Assembly (NCBI GenBank): GCA_041685935.1
Contig: JAWLES010000074.1
Coordinates: 1-11,473, forward strand
Reading direction: 5' to 3'
Length of the DNA: 11,473 nucleotides
Origin: JAIPEK01 sp041685935
Lineage (GTDB): Bacteria; Desulfobacterota; Desulfobacteria; Desulfobacterales; Desulfobacteraceae
Of the stretch, positions 1 to 5,615 are shown one piece after another. Every line of letters begins with the position of its first letter. Positions within the stretch are counted from its first letter, which is position 1. The notes under the pieces were generated by a model, which did not search any database, had not been told where the DNA came from, and was given only the letters and a program-made list of their open reading frames with translations. The translations under genes were made by a program, and so were the position numbers.

Positions 1-67
1 GTACCGTTTTCACAAGGGAATTATTTTCCGTTTTCCGCTTCTCTTTTCAGGCTTCATACACATATAG

Positions 68-83
68 AGCAACAACCATGCCA
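68..83 (-). promoter_or_regulatory. Sigma-54 (RpoN) promoter firing out of the window
   Basis: On the minus strand the sequence reads TGGCATGGTTGTTGCT. It matches the sigma-54 consensus TGGCACGN4TTGCW at every fixed position but one (C to T). The invariant GG (-24) and GC (-12) are separated by exactly 10 bases. Transcription would start near position 57 and run leftward past position 1, so the gene it serves lies outside the window. By analogy with other flagellar clusters this could be a flgM, flgN or flgK type gene, but that is inference. The promoter lies downstream of flgJ, beyond a REP-like hairpin. Confidence 0.75.
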
Positions 84-90
84 TTTCTTC

Positions 91-114
91 AAGAGACAAG
101 AGACAAGAGACAAG
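91..114. repeat. Three tandem copies of heptamer AGACAAG
   Basis: Three perfect copies of AGACAAG (94-100, 101-107, 108-114) are preceded by a partial AAG. The array sits 7 bp upstream of the -24 end of the sigma-54 promoter and 11 bp from the REP-like hairpin. It may be a slippage-prone spacer. No protein-binding role can be read from the sequence. Confidence 0.7.
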
Positions 115-125
115 CAAAATTAAGG

Positions 126-243
126 AATTAAGGGGACACGAAACATAATTCCCAACAGGATTCCTGGTGACATAACATTCTTGGGTGGAATTATGTATCG
201 TGTCCCCTTAATCGGTGGAATTATGTATCGTGTCCCCTTAATT
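126..243. repeat. REP-like palindromic cluster downstream of flgJ
   Basis: The left arm (127-152, core GGGGACACGAAAC) and right arm (187-212, core GTATCGTGTCCCC) form a 26-bp stem with one internal A-A mismatch (142 against 197) and a 34-nt loop. The right arm is repeated almost perfectly at 217-243, so 184-212 and 214-242 are tandem copies with a 30-bp period. The same arms occur at 5127-5203. The outermost arm ends 14 bp from the flgJ stop codon. In the flgJ mRNA the hairpin would be followed by a U-rich stretch, so it might also end transcription or protect the 3' end. It resembles elements mobilised by RAYT (REP-associated Y1 transposase) proteins; no transposase gene is present here. Confidence 0.8.
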
Positions 244-257
244 TCGTGCAGAGTGGA

Positions 258-563
258 CTACATGGTATCCTGGAGCTGGCGGTAGAGGAATTCACTGATC
301 CCGACGGAGTTGTCCCCCTGGGAGATTTGTTCGGAAAGATGTTCGTCATGCATGGATTTGTAGATATCCATTTCATTGCTTGTTTTGAAAAGCCCGTCCT
401 CCGGCAGGGTCTCTCTCATGGATTTCATCACGGTCTTGAGAAAAATCGCTTCAAATCCATCACATGCCTCTTTGAGCTCCTGTTTTTCTTTGAGCTTTGC
501 CGAATCTTTCACATTGTCGATCCGGGATTCGGTCATATTCTGGTTGACCACATCAATATCCAT
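258..563 (-). CDS. flgJ: FlgJ-type rod-binding (rod cap) protein, single domain
   Basis: This 101-residue protein matches the N-terminal rod-binding domain of FlgJ, the scaffold that caps the growing rod in the periplasm. Residues 34-46 (CDGFEAIFLKTVM), then KSMRETLP, and the ending ISEFLYRQL are typical of the family. The C-terminal peptidoglycan hydrolase domain of enterobacterial FlgJ (about 313 residues) is absent, so wall cutting must be done by another protein, as in many non-enteric bacteria. The ATG at 563 is preceded by AAAGGATG as a ribosome binding site. It is the last gene of the flgF-flgJ operon, 84 bp after flgI, and its TAG stop is followed by the REP-like cluster. Confidence 0.9.
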   Translation of the reverse strand: MDIDVVNQNMTESRIDNVKDSAKLKEKQELKEACDGFEAIFLKTVMKSMRETLPEDGLFKTSNEMDIYKSMHDEHLSEQISQGDNSVGISEFLYRQLQDTM

Positions 564-623
564 AACTGCATCCTTTATATGAAAGTCCGTTCCATTTTAC
601 CGGCATCATGCTTTGTTGTGTGC

Positions 624-646
624 AAAAGGGCATGGCGGTTATGCCC
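624..646 (-). terminator. Weak hairpin with U-tract between flgI and flgJ
   Basis: In the minus-strand RNA GGGCAU (646-641) pairs with AUGCCC (633-628) around a 7-nt loop and is followed at once by UUUU (627-624). It begins just past the flgI stop codon. The short 6-bp stem and four U residues suggest at most partial termination or attenuation that would lower flgJ expression, or a 3'-end stabiliser. It may also be chance. Confidence 0.35.
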
Positions 647-647
647 G

Positions 648-1685
648 TCATATGATTTCCAGTTCCGCCTGAAGCGCTCCTGCAGCCTTTATGCTCTGCA
701 GAATGGTCACAAGATCGTCAGGAGAGGCCCCGATGGAGTTGAGCCCGTTCACAAGCTCACCGATGGTGGCATTGCCCTGAAGCTCCATGACCCGGTTTTC
801 CTGCTCATCAGCCTGGCCCTGGTTAATAACCACGGACAGGGTGCCGTGGGCCACGGCCACCGGGGATATTGTTACCTGTTCCCCGATCACCACGGTACCG
901 GTACGTTCGTTGATTACCACCTTTGCAGTTGAGTCCGGTACCACGGAAAGGGTTTCAATGTCTGCGATGAATTCCGAGACACCCTTTTTCCTCATCTTCT
1001 CGGGAACATTAAGCTGGAGTGCGCTTGAATCAATGGTTTCTGCGACATCTTCCCCGAGAGAAGCGTTAATCGTATCCGCAACCCGTCTTGCAGTCGTAAA
1101 ATCAGGCTTATACAGGGACAATACCAGTTTCTTTTTACCATCCAGCCTGAACGGTATTTCCCGTTCCACAGTGGCTCCGTTGGAAATACGCGCCACCTGC
1201 TGATGACCGTCTTCGCCACCGCCCACGGTCACCGAACCCTGGCCTATGGCGTATACTCTCCCGTCCACCCCCTTCAAAGGGGTAATCAGAAGTGTTCCCC
1301 CGGCAATACTTTCCGCATCCCCCAGCGAAGAGACCATGATATCTATATTGTCTCCGATCCTGGCAAAGGGCGGGATATCGGCGGTCACCATAACCGCGGC
1401 CACGTTGTCCACCTGAAGCTGATTTTGGTTTACATCGATATTCATTCGTTCCATCATGTTTGCAAGGGCCTGATTGGTGAAACTTGCATTTGCACTGTCA
1501 CCGGTGCCGTCCAGCCCTATAACCAGACCGTACCCTGTGAGCTGGTTCTTCCGTATGCCCTTGATGGCGGCGATGTCCTTGATCCTGGCCGCATCAGCCG
1601 ATTTCGGCCATATCGGAAAAACCGCCAGCAGGAGACTGAAAACCAGTATGATACATGCCGATCCATTCAGTGCAATTTTCAACAT
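648..1685 (-). CDS. flgI: FlgI, flagellar P-ring protein
   Basis: This gene encodes the periplasmic protein that forms the P-ring around the rod in the peptidoglycan layer. The chosen ATG at 1685 gives 345 residues; the same frame stays open upstream to 1853, but that extension lies inside flgH and lacks a signal peptide at its start. From 1685 the protein begins with a clear Sec signal peptide (MLKIALNGSACIILVFSLLL, then a cleavage region near SADAA), and GAGAGGATCG sits just upstream. Family hallmarks follow: RIKDIAAIKGIRKNQLTGYG, VIGLDGTGDS, LLITPLKGVDG, and the C-terminal LKAAGALQAELE-type ending (here SIKAAGALQAELEII). The length is close to the usual 345-370. The gap to flgH is 16 bp. 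Its chaperone FlgA is two genes upstream in the same operon. Confidence 0.97.
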   Translation of the reverse strand: MLKIALNGSACIILVFSLLLAVFPIWPKSADAARIKDIAAIKGIRKNQLTGYGLVIGLDGTGDSANASFTNQALANMMERMNIDVNQNQLQVDNVAAVMVTADIPPFARIGDNIDIMVSSLGDAESIAGGTLLITPLKGVDGRVYAIGQGSVTVGGGEDGHQQVARISNGATVEREIPFRLDGKKKLVLSLYKPDFTTARRVADTINASLGEDVAETIDSSALQLNVPEKMRKKGVSEFIADIETLSVVPDSTAKVVINERTGTVVIGEQVTISPVAVAHGTLSVVINQGQADEQENRVMELQGNATIGELVNGLNSIGASPDDLVTILQSIKAAGALQAELEII

Positions 1686-1701
1686 GAAACGATCCTCTCT
1701 T

Positions 1702-2424
1702 TTAAAACGGCCACAGGTTGTCAATAATCCTGGTGCCCCAGCCGGGTTTCTGTTTGTCTGCAAGGGCGCCTTTCCCGTAGTACTCAATCCTGGAATCTGC
1801 AAGGGACACTGACTCAACCCTGTTGTCGGATCCGATGTCGCCTGGTCTGGCAACCCCTGATATAATTATGTACTGGACCTCGTTGTCCACTTTCATGGAG
1901 CGGCTGCCGTAAATGCTGAAATTGCCGTTCGGAAGAATTTCCTTAATCCTGGCGGCGATGGAGGCGGTAACCTGTCCGCTCCTGTCGCTTTCAGCCTCCC
2001 CCTCGAACGAATTTTCAAAATTGGTGCCGATGAGCTTACCCGCATCCGTGGCCCCGAAAGCTGTCATGTTCCCGAAAAGCCTGCCTACACCGGCATTCAT
2101 TTCAGTGGTTCTGCCGCTTTCCGTGTTCACCTCCATGCTGGAGGAGCTGTTTTCCACAATATCCACGATCACCGTGTCACCGACACGTGCGGCCTTGTTG
2201 TCCTCGAAAAAAAACCGGCTTTGCGCGGAAAAAAGAGAGCCTTCGCTGGGGCGTTTTGAAGAATACTCGGGCTGGACGGCCGGCTCCTTTGAGAGGCCGT
2301 CGGGAACATCATCAGCCGATTTTACCGCTGAAAGGTCCGCCTGAAGTCCTAAACATCCGGAAAAGAAAAAAAGCACTGCAATGAGTATTGCCGGCCCGGC
2401 CCATATAGATTTATACATTTGCAT
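1702..2424 (-). CDS. flgH: FlgH, flagellar L-ring lipoprotein
   Basis: This 240-residue protein forms the outer-membrane L-ring. Its N-terminal hydrophobic segment ends in a lipobox (FFSGC), which makes Cys24 the expected acylated residue after signal peptidase II cleavage. The FlgH core follows: a DNKAARVGDTVIVDIVE stretch, then NGNFSIYGSRSMKVDNE, IIISGVARPGDI, and the terminal RIIDNLWPF. It is slightly longer than many FlgH proteins because of an unconserved Ser/Glu-rich segment after the lipid anchor. AGGAGG lies only 4 nt before the ATG at 2424 and 10 nt before a second ATG at 2418 (residue 3), so either may be used; the mature lipoprotein is the same. The flgA stop codon lies inside this ribosome binding site. 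Confidence 0.96.
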   Translation of the reverse strand: MQMYKSIWAGPAILIAVLFFFSGCLGLQADLSAVKSADDVPDGLSKEPAVQPEYSSKRPSEGSLFSAQSRFFFEDNKAARVGDTVIVDIVENSSSSMEVNTESGRTTEMNAGVGRLFGNMTAFGATDAGKLIGTNFENSFEGEAESDRSGQVTASIAARIKEILPNGNFSIYGSRSMKVDNEVQYIIISGVARPGDIGSDNRVESVSLADSRIEYYGKGALADKQKPGWGTRIIDNLWPF

Positions 2425-2428
2425 GGAA

Positions 2429-2434
2429 CCTCCT
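2429..2434 (-). promoter_or_regulatory. Shine-Dalgarno AGGAGG of flgH overlapping the flgA stop
   Basis: A perfect AGGAGG reads 2434 to 2429 on the minus strand, and its first two bases are the last two of the flgA TAG stop codon. Spacing is 4 nt to the ATG at 2424 and 10 nt to the ATG at 2418. The arrangement suggests that ribosomes ending on flgA restart on flgH. Confidence 0.7.
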
Positions 2435-3422
2435 AATAAACCACCTGAACACGGGATCTTCCTTTAACGATCCCCCTTACCGTTCTTCCCGATCCAAGAT
2501 TCTCCACCCTGACCGATTTATCACGGCTTCCGTCCTCTTTGCAGATCCCGGAAGTAACAATCTTGAGACTCCCCTTTGATGCAACCAGCTTGACAACCTC
2601 TCCCCGCTTCACCAGAGGAGGGTTTTCAAGCCTGTCCATGCGGATAAAATCCCCCTCTCTGATACGGCTTCTTGATATCTTTCCGGCCACATCCTCCACT
2701 TTCCCGGCATAGCTGCCCCGCATACTTGAGGTATCCACCTTTTTCAGTTCCAGGTCTTCCGCCTGTATCACAGCTTCCCTTTTAACAGTTGTCTTTGCAC
2801 ACACCAGGCGCTGGTACACATTAATCCAGCCTTTAACCATAAGGGTGTCCACCTCGTTTCCATTGACATGCACGCCTGCCCGAACCGAAAACCGTCCCCC
2901 CGGTTCAAACTTCCTGCCGCGGTCGAACTCGATGGCAAGCTCGCCTCCGGGATACTCCTCAAATCCACGAACACTGAAATTTCTCAACCTGAAATCCTCA
3001 GATTCTGTTTCAGAGGCGGCATACTCCATGAAAGCCTTCCTGACATTATCAACAGCCACCCTCTGGCTGGACCGTTTAACATACACTGTGTCCGGGCCTG
3101 AAACAGGTGTATCCCTGGAAATCAAGGGACTTGAATAAATTTTGGACACAAGGCGGTCATTGGATAAGGTCTGAATCTCTCCGGGTTTGGGGGCATAGCC
3201 CACATCCATGGTACCGATCTCTTCAGCCAGAAAAGCAGGGGCCTGTATCCTTGCAATCTGTCCCAGGGAAATACGGTCCGTGTCAAGCTCGCTTGTGGAG
3301 TTCAGCTCTATTGAAATCCCTGAATCATCAGCATCCACGTTTTCCCCGGTCAAAGCAGGTACAGCCGAGAATACCGTCACTAACAGCAATACCCATATGG
3401 ATAAGAAAAATGCCTTCTTCAT
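2433..3422 (-). CDS. flgA: FlgA, P-ring assembly chaperone
   Basis: FlgA is a periplasmic chaperone needed for FlgI polymerisation into the P-ring. The protein has 329 residues with a Sec signal peptide (about residues 1-23; MKKAFFLSIW then LLLVTVF). The conserved C-terminal half (about 205-329) carries the SAF-like and beta-barrel parts: VKREAVIQAEDLELKKVD, KISRSRIREGDFI, PPLVKRGEVVKL, and a GICKEDGSRDKSVRVEN stretch. Enteric FlgA is about 219 residues. The extra N-terminal part (about 45-180, including ISLGQIARI) is seen in the longer form of the family. The ATG at 3422 begins 7 bp after the flgG stop, with AGAGGTAG overlapping the end of flgG as ribosome binding site. It lies directly before the flgH and flgI genes. 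Confidence 0.93.
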   Translation of the reverse strand: MKKAFFLSIWVLLLVTVFSAVPALTGENVDADDSGISIELNSTSELDTDRISLGQIARIQAPAFLAEEIGTMDVGYAPKPGEIQTLSNDRLVSKIYSSPLISRDTPVSGPDTVYVKRSSQRVAVDNVRKAFMEYAASETESEDFRLRNFSVRGFEEYPGGELAIEFDRGRKFEPGGRFSVRAGVHVNGNEVDTLMVKGWINVYQRLVCAKTTVKREAVIQAEDLELKKVDTSSMRGSYAGKVEDVAGKISRSRIREGDFIRMDRLENPPLVKRGEVVKLVASKGSLKIVTSGICKEDGSRDKSVRVENLGSGRTVRGIVKGRSRVQVVY

Positions 3423-3429
3423 TGCGGTT

Positions 3430-4212
3430 CTACCTCTTCAGGCCTGTGGCTGTACTCAACATGCTGTCCGCAGTCTGGATGGATTTGGAATTGGCCTCAT
3501 AGGTACGCTGTCCTGAAATCATGGAAACCATCTCCTCGACAACGCTCACGTTGGACATTTCAAGGTAATTGTTCACAACGGTCCCTGAACCGTCCTCTCC
3601 GGGTGCCAATTCAGTGGCCGGGCCTGATCCTTCCGTGGGCCTCATAAGGTTATTACCGACTGCAAACAAGCCTCCAGGGTTGATAAAGGTATTCACGTCA
3701 ACCTGCTCTGTGGCTATGATCTCCTCATCAGTTCCATGCATGGTCAAAGTGCCGTTGTCCTGCAGCGTTATGGTGACAGCATCCGCCGGCACCGCTATTT
3801 CCGGCTGCAGCCTGTCTCCTGACGGAGTGGTGATATACCCTTCGCTGTCAAGGGAAAAATTCCCGGCCCTGGTATAAAGATCCTCATCCCCGTGCCGCAC
3901 CCGGAAAAAGCCTTTTCCCTGGATAGCCATGTCGAGCTGGTTGTCAGTCTGAACATAATCCCCCTGGGTGAAGATTTTCTGAACCCCGGCCGGCTTGACA
4001 CCCATTCCCACCTGAATACCAGTGGGGACCTGACCCCCGCCCGGAGTGGTCTGACCGGCCACCAGCATGGTCTGGTACATGAGATCTTCAAAATTCGCCC
4101 TTGATTTCTTGAACCCCGCCGTATTCGCATTGGCCAGGTTATTGGCCGTCACGTCAGTCTGCATCTCCTGGGCGCTCATCCCGGTGGCGGAACTCCACAA
4201 AGCTCTTATCAT
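3430..4212 (-). CDS. flgG: FlgG, distal rod protein
   Basis: This 260-residue protein, the usual length, builds the distal rod, the drive shaft crossing the P- and L-rings. The N-terminal rod/hook helix motif is clear (MIRALWSSATGMSAQE, then VTANNLANANTAGFKK at about 21-36). The middle contains QGDYVQTDNQLDMAIQGKGFF and YTRAGNFSLDSEGY, shared by FlgE/F/G proteins. The C-terminal coil SNVSVVEEMVSMISGQRTYE and NSKSIQTADSML is diagnostic for FlgG. There is no signal peptide, as expected for a substrate of flagellar type III export. GGAGG lies 7 nt before the ATG. The gap to flgF is 14 bp. Confidence 0.98.
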   Translation of the reverse strand: MIRALWSSATGMSAQEMQTDVTANNLANANTAGFKKSRANFEDLMYQTMLVAGQTTPGGGQVPTGIQVGMGVKPAGVQKIFTQGDYVQTDNQLDMAIQGKGFFRVRHGDEDLYTRAGNFSLDSEGYITTPSGDRLQPEIAVPADAVTITLQDNGTLTMHGTDEEIIATEQVDVNTFINPGGLFAVGNNLMRPTEGSGPATELAPGEDGSGTVVNNYLEMSNVSVVEEMVSMISGQRTYEANSKSIQTADSMLSTATGLKR

Positions 4213-4226
4213 TTATACCTCCAAGT

Positions 4227-4907
4227 TTATCTCAGTTGTCCCACATCATTGATGGCCTTGCCGTCAACCTCGTCAAAGGTGGTTATGGATTTGGAAAAAG
4301 TTTCATACATACGGTGATTATCGATCATCCGAACCATCTCCTCCACGACTTTTACTCCGGAGCCTTCCAGGGCTCCCTGCTCCACGCTCACTTGCGCCGG
4401 CGGGATCTCATCCTGGGTGTTGCCTTCGTAAATAAAATTATCCGCCCCTTCCTTTTTGATTCCTTCAAGATTTTCAAAAGTCACGATATCCAGGGCATCC
4501 ACATACTCTCCGTCAATAAAAATCCCGCCCCGCTCGTTGATGTTGACATCACCGCCCTCAAGGATCATGGCTCCGCCCTGCCCGAGAACCGGATTCCCCT
4601 GCTTGTCCACCAGAATTCCGTTGCTGTCCAGGGTAAAGTTGCCGTTTCTGGTATATCGAATACCTGCCTGAGTATCCACCTTGAAAAAGCCTTCATCATT
4701 CAAAGCCACATCAAGCTTGTTGCCGGTTTTCCTCAAAGGCCCCTGGGAGAAATCGGTGTTCATCCGGGCCTTGAATTCCTTGTCAAAGCTGACCACGTCC
4801 CGTTTAAAACCGGCTGTGTTAGCGTTGGCAATATGATTGGAAACGACATCCAGCTTTTTTTCCTGTCTCAATCCGCCCTGCACCGGCCTTGTCACTTCAA
4901 GAAGCAT
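4227..4907 (-). CDS. flgF: FlgF, proximal rod protein
   Basis: FlgF is a rod protein exported by the flagellar type III apparatus. From the ATG at 4907 it has 226 residues and begins MLLEVTRPVQGGLRQEKKLD, then VVSNHIANANTAGFKRD. This aligns without gaps to the first 30 residues of FlgG. An ATG at 4952 in the same frame would add 15 residues, but it lies only about 11 nt after the predicted sigma-54 transcription start and has no ribosome binding site. The 4907 start has AGGACGGA upstream. Other hallmarks are LRKTGNKLDVALNDEGFFKV, YTRNGNFTLDSNG, and the C-terminal VKVVEEMVRMIDNHRMYE. It is the first gene of the rod-ring operon. It could in principle be called a second FlgG-like protein, but the FlgF position before flgG supports FlgF. 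Confidence 0.93.
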   Translation of the reverse strand: MLLEVTRPVQGGLRQEKKLDVVSNHIANANTAGFKRDVVSFDKEFKARMNTDFSQGPLRKTGNKLDVALNDEGFFKVDTQAGIRYTRNGNFTLDSNGILVDKQGNPVLGQGGAMILEGGDVNINERGGIFIDGEYVDALDIVTFENLEGIKKEGADNFIYEGNTQDEIPPAQVSVEQGALEGSGVKVVEEMVRMIDNHRMYETFSKSITTFDEVDGKAINDVGQLR

Positions 4908-4973
4908 TGTGAATTTTCCGTCCTGTAAAAATTTCCGGTTTTGCAGCCTCATACTGCTTTCGACAACAGTTCA

Positions 4974-4989
4974 TGCAATATAGATGCCA
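4974..4989 (-). promoter_or_regulatory. Sigma-54 (RpoN) promoter of the flgFGAHIJ operon
   Basis: The minus strand reads TGGCATCTATATTGCA. It matches the consensus TGGCACGN4TTGCA except at two positions (CG to TC), with the -24 GG and -12 GC exactly 10 bases apart. Transcription would start near 4963, giving a leader of about 55 nt before the flgF ATG at 4907. Early or middle flagellar genes under sigma-54 and an NtrC-type activator (FleQ/FlrC class) are usual in polar flagellates. The activator gene and its sites are not visible here; the usual enhancer distance would fall in the REP-like cluster upstream. Confidence 0.8.
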
Positions 4990-5066
4990 CCCCCGAGACA
5001 TCTAAGTCAGGCTTTCTCCGCCTATACAACAAACCGGCCCGAAAAAACAACCTTCACCAAATTACG

Positions 5067-5203
5067 GGGACCTCCAAATTCCGCAATTCCCCTACGTACG
5101 GGGGACACGAATTGGATACGCGTACGGGGGACACGAAACATAATTCCTGTACTTCAGCCTAGTTCGGAAACACGATAGGCCAGGAATTATGTATCGTGTC
5201 CCC
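5067..5203. repeat. REP-like palindromic cluster between the two flagellar operons
   Basis: The main hairpin has arms 5127-5149 (GGGGACACGAAAC core) and 5181-5203 (GTATCGTGTCCCC core), 23 bp with a single A-A mismatch (5137 against 5193) and a 31-nt loop. A partial extra left arm, CGTACGGGGGACACGAA, occurs at 5095-5111 and again at 5121-5137 (26-bp period). A decayed AATTCC-rich stretch with GGGGAC lies at 5067-5092. The arms and the mismatch are the same as at 126-243. The non-coding region 4908-5328 also holds the sigma-54 promoter (4974-4989), the AATT-rich repeats (5204-5260) and an AT-rich stretch 5261-5328 in which I see nothing further. Confidence 0.8.
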
Positions 5204-5260
5204 TGAATTGCTGAATTGCTGAATTGGGATGTCCCCGGAATTCCGGAATTGTGGGAATTG
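5204..5260. repeat. AATT-rich short tandem repeats and palindrome
   Basis: TGAATTGC is repeated in tandem (5204-5211, 5212-5219) with a partial third copy TGAATTG (5220-5226). A perfect 12-bp palindrome CCGGAATTCCGG follows at 5235-5246, then further GGAATT units to 5260. The block abuts the right arm of the REP-like hairpin and looks like the decayed edge of the same element. It lies 3' of the flhB-like gene on the transcribed strand. Confidence 0.6.
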
Positions 5261-5328
5261 GAAGGATAAAAGCGACAAATTTTCAACTCATGGGGATAAC
5301 AAATTGACAGGGGCGAAAAATTTTCCTA

Positions 5329-5601
5329 TCAGGATTTTTTCGAATTCAGCGAGTATACGAATGCCAGAAGTTCGGCAACCGCCACATATATTTCAGGCGG
5401 GATCTGTTCGTCAATATCGAGTTTGGAGAGAATTTCAATCAGGTCCGGATCATCCTTGACCGGGACATCGTGTTTTCGGGCAACATCAATGATCTTTTCA
5501 GCAATAATCCCCTCTCCCTTGGCTTTTACCCTTGGAGAGTCATCCCTGGCCTTGTCATAGGTTAATGCAACCGCTTTTTTCTTGTGACCTGCATCCTTCA
5601 C
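5329..5601 (-). CDS. Stand-alone FlhB C-terminal-domain protein (FlhX/YlqH type)
   Basis: This 90-residue protein corresponds to the small cytoplasmic fragment of FlhB, the export switch of the flagellar type III apparatus, in its part after the cleavage site. Recognisable parts are KKKAVALTYD (7-16), a SPRVKAKGEG stretch, VPVKDDPDL (46-54) and IPPEIYVAVAELLAFVY (67-83). The transmembrane half of FlhB is missing. The autocleavage motif NPTH that precedes AVAL in FlhB is replaced by HKKK, so self-cleavage is not expected. Homologues of this kind are YlqH in Bacillus and FlhX in Campylobacter. The start is a GTG at 5601, 14 bp after the FliK-like gene, with AGGT upstream. It is the last gene of the flhF operon; its neighbour suggests a partner role in substrate-specificity switching. 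Confidence 0.88.
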   Translation of the reverse strand: MKDAGHKKKAVALTYDKARDDSPRVKAKGEGIIAEKIIDVARKHDVPVKDDPDLIEILSKLDIDEQIPPEIYVAVAELLAFVYSLNSKKS

Positions 5602-5615
5602 TTTAAGCTTAACCT

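Noticed and set aside
91..243. Possible CRISPR array from direct repeats
   Set aside because: The repeats are a 7-bp triplicate and a two-copy 30-bp tandem without unique spacers, and no cas genes are present; the palindromic arms fit a REP-like element.
564..647. A third sigma-54 promoter in the flgI-flgJ gap
   Set aside because: TGGAACGGACTTTCAT has the GG but lacks the GC at the -12 position, so the invariant pair is broken.
246..932. A 228-codon plus-strand open frame
   Set aside because: It lies antisense to flgJ and the 3' half of flgI, both of which have clear family motifs, and its sequence is Cys/His-rich without a domain pattern.
1686..1853. A 56-residue N-terminal extension of FlgI
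   Set aside because: It overlaps flgH in another frame, and the signal peptide and ribosome binding site place the FlgI start at 1685.
5092..5286. A 64-codon minus-strand frame in the intergenic repeat region
   Set aside because: It is made almost wholly of the REP-like arms and AATT repeats, has no ribosome binding site and no family likeness.
5329..5601. A truncated flhB pseudogene
   Set aside because: The fragment is intact from start to stop, sits in a tight operon after a FliK-like gene, and matches a known stand-alone form of the domain; no remnant of the membrane half precedes it.
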